The position numbers and the translations under genes are program-made. 48,496 nucleotides of DNA from Chloroflexota bacterium (GTDB taxonomy: Bacteria; Chloroflexota; Dehalococcoidia; GIF9; UBA5629): NCBI GenBank assembly GCA_016865855.1, contig VGNX01000008.1, positions 1 through 48,496 of the forward strand, written 5' to 3'. Below are positions 44,992 to 48,496 of the stretch, piece after piece. Position 1 is the stretch's first letter; the number at the start of each line of letters is the position of its first letter. The notes under the pieces were generated by a model. That model made no database searches and was not told where the DNA came from. It saw nothing but the letters and a program-made list of their open reading frames with translations.

Positions 44992-45276
44992 TTGCTCTAC
45001 ATCGAATCTCTAGAGATCGATGACCACATACTGGACAAGATTGAGAGCAAGCACAGCATCATCTTTAGCAAAGTGGAGGAGGCCTGTCTATCGGATAAGA
45101 GACATGTCAGGAAAAGCAAAGAAGGACTATACAAACTCTTCAGCCAAACTGATGCAGGGAGATATATACTGGTTGTGCTGATAAAACTTGGAAATGGCAG
45201 TTGGAAGGTTGTCACTGCCAGGGAGATGACCGATAGTGAGAGACAGCTTTATAGGAAGACAACTGGAGGCAAATAA
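44992..45276 (+). CDS. BrnT-like toxin of a type II toxin-antitoxin pair
   Basis: A 94-residue protein of the BrnT/RelE-like RNase class. The C-terminal TAREMTDSERQLYRKT is the BrnT-type signature, and the middle has GRYILVVLIKL as expected. Toxins of this class cleave mRNA when not bound by their antitoxin. The start is TTG 44992 with AAGGAG upstream. Toxin first, antitoxin second, is the BrnTA order. The antitoxin start follows its stop by one base. Confidence 0.78.
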   Translation: MLYIESLEIDDHILDKIESKHSIIFSKVEEACLSDKRHVRKSKEGLYKLFSQTDAGRYILVVLIKLGNGSWKVVTAREMTDSERQLYRKTTGGK

Positions 45277-45277
45277 A

Positions 45278-45511
45278 ATGACTGATTTAGGTAAAGCAAT
45301 AAAGGAAATTGAGCAGGGCAACGCCTGGGACGAGAGCGATGAGGTTGTTCAGGTAGAAGTTAAGAAACCACTGGACAAGGTTATTCCGGTGCGTCTCTCG
45401 GCGGACAAGTGGGAAGAAATCAGGAGAGAGGCGGAGGAGCTTGGAGTTGGCCCCACCACCCTGGCCCGCATGTGGATTCTGGAGCGCCTGCGCCAGCGAG
45501 TGAAGGCTTAA
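45278..45511 (+). CDS. BrnA/CopG-like antitoxin
   Basis: A 77-residue antitoxin starting at ATG 45278 (GGAGG 8 bp upstream, inside the toxin end). The C-terminal VIPVRLSADKWEEIRREAEE and TTLARMWILERLRQ form a ribbon-helix-helix DNA-binding domain. The N-terminal part (KAIKEIEQGNAWDES) would wrap the toxin. It most likely binds the palindrome at 44944-44966. An in-frame GTG/ATG at 45236 overlaps the toxin and lacks a ribosome site. Confidence 0.78.
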   Translation: MTDLGKAIKEIEQGNAWDESDEVVQVEVKKPLDKVIPVRLSADKWEEIRREAEELGVGPTTLARMWILERLRQRVKA

Positions 45512-45719
45512 CAGATATTAGCTGCTAGCTTTCGTCTTGCGCCGGCTTTTCGCCGAAGTTTTTCTTGCATTTTGATGGCAGCTGTAACATAGAAAGTGGT
45601 ACAATAACCGGGGGCAGGTCAATGTCTATGAAAGTATGTCAGGTGTAGCTTATGCTGCAACGTGTAGTTTTGTTGATGGATGGTTGTTCTGGAAAGCGTC
45701 TGATAAGGAGTAAATAACA
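45512..45719. other. Non-coding gap between toxin-antitoxin and restriction genes
   Basis: About 210 bp without a supported gene. A short stem CGGC/GCCG with a following TTTTT near 45542-45563 could be a weak terminator. TACAAT at 45600-45605 is a candidate -10 without a good -35. Confidence 0.5.
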
Positions 45720-46748
45720 GTGCTCTTAAAACTATTTGATGATGAACTTTTATTAAAAAAAGAACCTAATGCTAGTAGTAATCATAAAGAGGAGATTTGC
45801 CGTCTTGACCTTGATAGCGAACTAAGAGGAAAAATCCTACCGTTTTGCAGGTTAAAATATGGCGAAGTGTGGGAAGACAAGGAAAAGGGTCATAGGATTG
45901 GTGTCTTAGATGCTACAAAATTAGATGACGTAAAAAAAATAGTTGATAGTGGGGTGAAGCTAGTCATAAATGACCCACCATACAACATTGTAGTTGGAAA
46001 TGCCAATACAAACAATTTATCCAAGATAGAACTACATAAGTATCTCGAATTTTCAAGGGAATGGATTTGTAATGCAATTGCCATGACTGATAGTGATGCT
46101 ACTTTTTATATATGGATAGGTGCAGATTATAGGAATGATTTTCAGCCGCTTGCCGACCTCATAATTCTACTAAGACAATTTAAGCAACTTAAGCCTAAAA
46201 ACCTAATTACTGTTAGAAATCAGCGGGGGTACGGTACACAAAAAAATTGGATGTGGGTTAGACAAGAGCTTTTACATTACACAAAGGGTAATCCAGTATT
46301 CAATGTTGAAGCAGAATATACGGACATTCCTAAGATTTTGCGTGGTTATTATAAGACAGTTAACGGGCAACTAACTGAGAATTTAGAAAGGAGTAAGTCT
46401 GAATACATCAGAGCTGGTAATGTGTGGGTGGATATACAACAGGTTTTCTATAGAATGGAAGAAAATGTACCTGGATGCTATGCACAAAAACCTCTAAAAG
46501 CCATTGAAAGATTGATTTTAGCTGGTAGCACGGAAGGTGAACTTGTAGCAGATTTCTTTTCACACGCTGGAACCACACTTATTGCCGGAGAAAAGTTAAA
46601 CAGGAAGGTATATACATTCGATATAGACCCTATATTTGCAGAAATTACAATACGGAGATTGGAACATTATAGGAGAACTGGTAAGACTGGTTGGCAATGG
46701 AATAATCCTTTCCCAGAATTGGGTGTGTTGACAGAAATAAACGCATGA
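45720..46748 (+). CDS. Type II DNA methyltransferase (beta-class N4/N6)
   Basis: A 342-residue DNA methyltransferase. The catalytic motif DPPYNI is at residues 85-90 and the SAM-binding motif DFFSHAGTT at about 278-286, so the motif order IV before I gives the beta class that methylates adenine N6 or cytosine N4. The recognition region between them is unlike any I can name. The start is GTG 45720 with AAGGAG upstream. It overlaps the downstream endonuclease gene by 4 bp. AT-rich DNA and a location beside a toxin-antitoxin pair suggest horizontal transfer. Confidence 0.87.
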   Translation: MLLKLFDDELLLKKEPNASSNHKEEICRLDLDSELRGKILPFCRLKYGEVWEDKEKGHRIGVLDATKLDDVKKIVDSGVKLVINDPPYNIVVGNANTNNLSKIELHKYLEFSREWICNAIAMTDSDATFYIWIGADYRNDFQPLADLIILLRQFKQLKPKNLITVRNQRGYGTQKNWMWVRQELLHYTKGNPVFNVEAEYTDIPKILRGYYKTVNGQLTENLERSKSEYIRAGNVWVDIQQVFYRMEENVPGCYAQKPLKAIERLILAGSTEGELVADFFSHAGTTLIAGEKLNRKVYTFDIDPIFAEITIRRLEHYRRTGKTGWQWNNPFPELGVLTEINA

Positions 46749-47482
46749 ACATAGACCAACTCAAGACATATCTAGATACGCTCATTAAAACGCTGGCGAC
46801 GGAAGATAAAGAACGATTGATGGCACGTATGAGTGAATTGATATCACGATTCCCATTTAATGAGTATGAGTATATCCTTATGTTTCTGTTGAATAAGAAA
46901 ACCATTGGGTTTAATGATTATGAGAAACTAAGAGATAAATATGTCTCCGCCAACAAGTATCGTGACCTTTTTGATATTGCACCACGTGTATTTGGAGGAA
47001 CGTGGGCAGAAAATCACGTGATAGAACTAGATAACCGCTTCGTAAAAGCAAAAAGGGACTCAGACCCAGCATTTAGCGGAGATTATGACTTGCGGATAGA
47101 TAGTGTGAAAGTTGAGGTTAAGGCTTGTAGGGCATATGACAAGAATAAATCAGGAAGCATGGGAGAGAAGGCTATTCCTCATGATTCACCAGCTCGCTTT
47201 TGGATGAATTTCCAACAATTAAAGCCTGATTTGTGTGATGCCTTTATCTTTATTGGCGTATGGACTAATCAAATAATCTATTGGGCATTGTCTGCCGATG
47301 AAGTTAGAAATAATCCGTATGTTAGCCATCAGCACAGAGGAGGAATTGAATACCAAATTGGCGTTACGGATAGAAATATTAGGGAGTTCGATAAATACCA
47401 AGTAGAACCATCTCGGTTAGGAAGCGAGACCATGAAAAAAGGGAGAACGAAGAAAAATAATCCTTCCATTCCTTGTCTCTAA
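46745..47482 (+). CDS. Type II restriction endonuclease (PD-(D/E)XK)
   Basis: A 245-residue protein translationally coupled to the methyltransferase (ATGA overlap). A PD-(D/E)XK core is visible: GDYD (Asp115), then VEVK with Glu124 and Lys126. The N-terminal part is helical and the C-terminus basic. The gene order methyltransferase then endonuclease and the overlap make a restriction enzyme likely. I cannot assign a recognition sequence. The gene looks complete. Confidence 0.78.
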   Translation: MNIDQLKTYLDTLIKTLATEDKERLMARMSELISRFPFNEYEYILMFLLNKKTIGFNDYEKLRDKYVSANKYRDLFDIAPRVFGGTWAENHVIELDNRFVKAKRDSDPAFSGDYDLRIDSVKVEVKACRAYDKNKSGSMGEKAIPHDSPARFWMNFQQLKPDLCDAFIFIGVWTNQIIYWALSADEVRNNPYVSHQHRGGIEYQIGVTDRNIREFDKYQVEPSRLGSETMKKGRTKKNNPSIPCL

Positions 47483-47532
47483 GGGATAATCGCCTAGTAT
47501 TTTATCACGCGGCCACAAGAGTGTCGAAAGAT

Positions 47533-47561
47533 CTCGATTACAAATTTATACTTGTATCGAG
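47533..47561. repeat. Inverted repeat after the endonuclease gene
   Basis: CTCGATTACAA (47533-47543) pairs with TTGTATCGAG (47552-47561) with one bulged base. It lies between two convergent genes. No long T-run follows, so its role as a terminator is uncertain. Confidence 0.4.
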
Positions 47562-47601
47562 TATGTCAGACATTATTGGGGTAAGTCAAAACGGTATAAT
47601 T

Positions 47602-48126
47602 TTATTGAGAAATTAACCACAACACGACATATATAATAACAGCACCCACCAAGAGAAATAAGGCAACTGCTATCAGTTCTTTCTTATAATTAGCTCGTTC
47701 CTCCCGTGAGGTTAGAATACTGTCAATAATCCCACCGCGTTTCTCACAACTGGAATTACCTTGAGGTTCAAAGCAAGGCATGTGATACATATCACTCCAG
47801 AAAGCTTCATAACGCGCTTCTTTACCTCCCTGCCCCAATTGACACTCCCAAATGCTCGGCCCATATTTACAAGCAGCGCAAAGTTTAATTTCAATTGACT
47901 GCTGTTTAGAAACCATTGAGGTAACAGCATTATGCATTTCACTACAAGGTTGGAAGCAAGGCATCTGATTTGGATTATGAAGGTAATATCTAGTGGGTGA
48001 TACTTTGAACGGATCAAACTCAAAATTTGAAGAGTCTGAAGGCTTTGGTTTACCGGTCTTGCCCATTTGGCAGGAAATAAAATTAGGGCCATATTTGCAT
48101 TGCTCACAAGACCTGATTCCATCCAT
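47602..48126 (-). CDS. Cysteine-rich protein with two repeat units and a C-terminal membrane anchor
   Basis: A 174-residue protein of no recognised family. It contains two copies of a unit: CEQCKYGPNFISCQMG...MPCFQP and CAACKYGPSIWECQLG...MPCFEP, each with four cysteines that could bind zinc or form disulfides. A single hydrophobic segment close to the C-terminus (IAVALFLLVGAVIIYVV) anchors it in the membrane. I chose ATG 48126 because AGGGGA lies 9 bp upstream; the frame extends to a TTG at 48147. It is the last gene inside the direct-repeat boundary and convergent with the endonuclease. Confidence 0.72.
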   Translation of the reverse strand: MDGIRSCEQCKYGPNFISCQMGKTGKPKPSDSSNFEFDPFKVSPTRYYLHNPNQMPCFQPCSEMHNAVTSMVSKQQSIEIKLCAACKYGPSIWECQLGQGGKEARYEAFWSDMYHMPCFEPQGNSSCEKRGGIIDSILTSREERANYKKELIAVALFLLVGAVIIYVVLWLISQ

Positions 48127-48320
48127 GCCCAATAATCCCCTAAACAAATATTATCTTACCAAGTCTAGAAGAACAAGTTATCAGATGCTAATTTATTTTA
48201 ATCCACATTGTTCATAGTAATAACATCATCACTTTTACGAAGGAAAAACAGGGACATTAAAACTTCTTGGCATAAATCGAAGCTAATTTGCGGTAATGAT
48301 ATTACCTAACTGGTGGGCCA

Positions 48321-48434
48321 ATGCGGACAGTTCCCGAACTTTTGTTTGAGAAGAAGCAGCTTATAAAGTGCTAGTGTCCCGAATGTGGTGGAAAAAGGAA
48401 TCGGCATATCCTACCCTATAGGAAAGCCAAATAA
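48321..48434 (+). pseudogene. Broken short reading frame with a zinc-ribbon-like motif
   Basis: One frame from ATG 48321 reads RTVPELLFEKKQLIKC, a TAG at 48372-48374, then CPECGGKRNRHILPYRKAK and a TAA. Across the stop it would give KCxCPECGG, reminiscent of the zinc-ribbon start of some transposases. It may be a relic of a mobile gene. The evidence is thin. Confidence 0.3.
48324..48363. repeat. Direct repeat, right copy, flanking the accessory island
   Basis: The right copy of the ~40-bp repeat, with the perfect 21-bp core at 48338-48358. It lies 3.5 kb from the left copy in the same orientation. Confidence 0.6.
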
Positions 48435-48454
48435 AAACAAAGGAGGATATACCG

Positions 48455-48496
48455 ATGGAGAAAGGATACCATAAGGGACAAGAATTGACCATGTCA
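48455..48496 (+). CDS. Start of a gene cut by the window edge
   Basis: ATG 48455 follows an ideal ribosome site AAAGGAGG. The first 14 residues are MEKGYHKGQELTMS. No family can be named from so little. The strong ribosome site supports a real gene. Confidence 0.6.
   Translation, partial: MEKGYHKGQELTMS

Larger units (their letters stand above)
48127..48454. other. Non-coding right boundary of the island
   Basis: About 330 bp without an intact gene. It holds a candidate minus-strand promoter (TTGTTC-17-TAATAT, near 48140-48175), a small hairpin GGTAAT-GAT-ATTACC at about 48293-48307, the right direct repeat, and a broken frame. Confidence 0.5.

Noticed and set aside
45542-45563. Terminator after the toxin-antitoxin operon (CGGC/GCCG stem with TTTTT)
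   Set aside because: The stem is only four base pairs with extra bases before the T-run, too weak to call.

Overview
The window looks like a chromosomal segment from an uncultured bacterium of the Chloroflexota, most likely class Dehalococcoidia. This is inferred from gene content and protein style: a eukaryotic-type (type 2) isoleucyl-tRNA synthetase, a four-subunit 2-oxoacid:ferredoxin oxidoreductase, a SigA with a long region between 1.2 and 2, a DnaD-like protein beside dnaB, and short palindromic repeats carrying the motif TCAGAATGACA. No 16S rRNA or tRNA gene is present to confirm it. Most of the segment is dense, ordinary housekeeping DNA. The right end (about 44.7-48.5 kb) is an AT-richer accessory island.

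Layout. 1-509: intergenic DNA full of nested palindromic repeats. 510-2589: a metallo-beta-lactamase-fold hydrolase and a divergent HtrA-type lipoprotein protease. 2615-10259 (minus): a long operon rpsF-ssb-rpsR-rpmH-rnpA-yidD-(beta-propeller lipoprotein)-yidC-jag-ileS. rpmH is a 46-residue GTG-start gene. 10398-18446 (plus): ychF, ppsA, dgt, dnaG, rpoD, then a small membrane-anchored protein. 19096-20427 (minus): ffh. 20539-25596 (plus): a RecB/Cas4-type nuclease, an RNase J-like gene broken by an in-frame TGA, and a Rad50/SbcC ATPase. 25682-31368: acetoacetyl-CoA synthetase, an orphan HicB, and 2-oxoacid:ferredoxin oxidoreductase subunits gamma-delta-alpha-beta with a palindromic element inside the cluster. 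31749-34958: lysA, holB, ricT-like. 34961-39424 (minus): an HNH nuclease and the replication operon rplI-dnaB-dnaD-like-loader ATPase. 39632-40822: M20 amidohydrolase. 40971-44680 (plus): yceD-rpmF-FabD homologue-radical SAM-nusB-ACP homologue. 44842-48363: a BrnT/BrnA-like toxin-antitoxin pair, a type II restriction-modification pair and a cysteine-rich membrane protein, bracketed by an imperfect ~40-bp direct repeat.

The most striking observation is in the fatty-acid-like cluster. The FabD homologue has lost both catalytic residues (GHS to GHD, PFH to PFN). The ACP homologue 1.7 kb downstream has lost the phosphopantetheine-bearing serine (DSL to APP). Both reading frames are otherwise intact and well conserved, so this looks like a pair of retained pseudo-enzymes with a new role rather than decay. 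Second is the replication operon. Its helicase-loader candidate contains two complete DnaC/DnaI-type AAA+ modules in one chain, the first apparently lacking the arginine finger, and its start lies 89 bp inside the DnaD-like gene. Third, the isoleucyl-tRNA synthetase carries a swapped GIHH signature in place of HxGH, a change linked in this family to extreme mupirocin tolerance.
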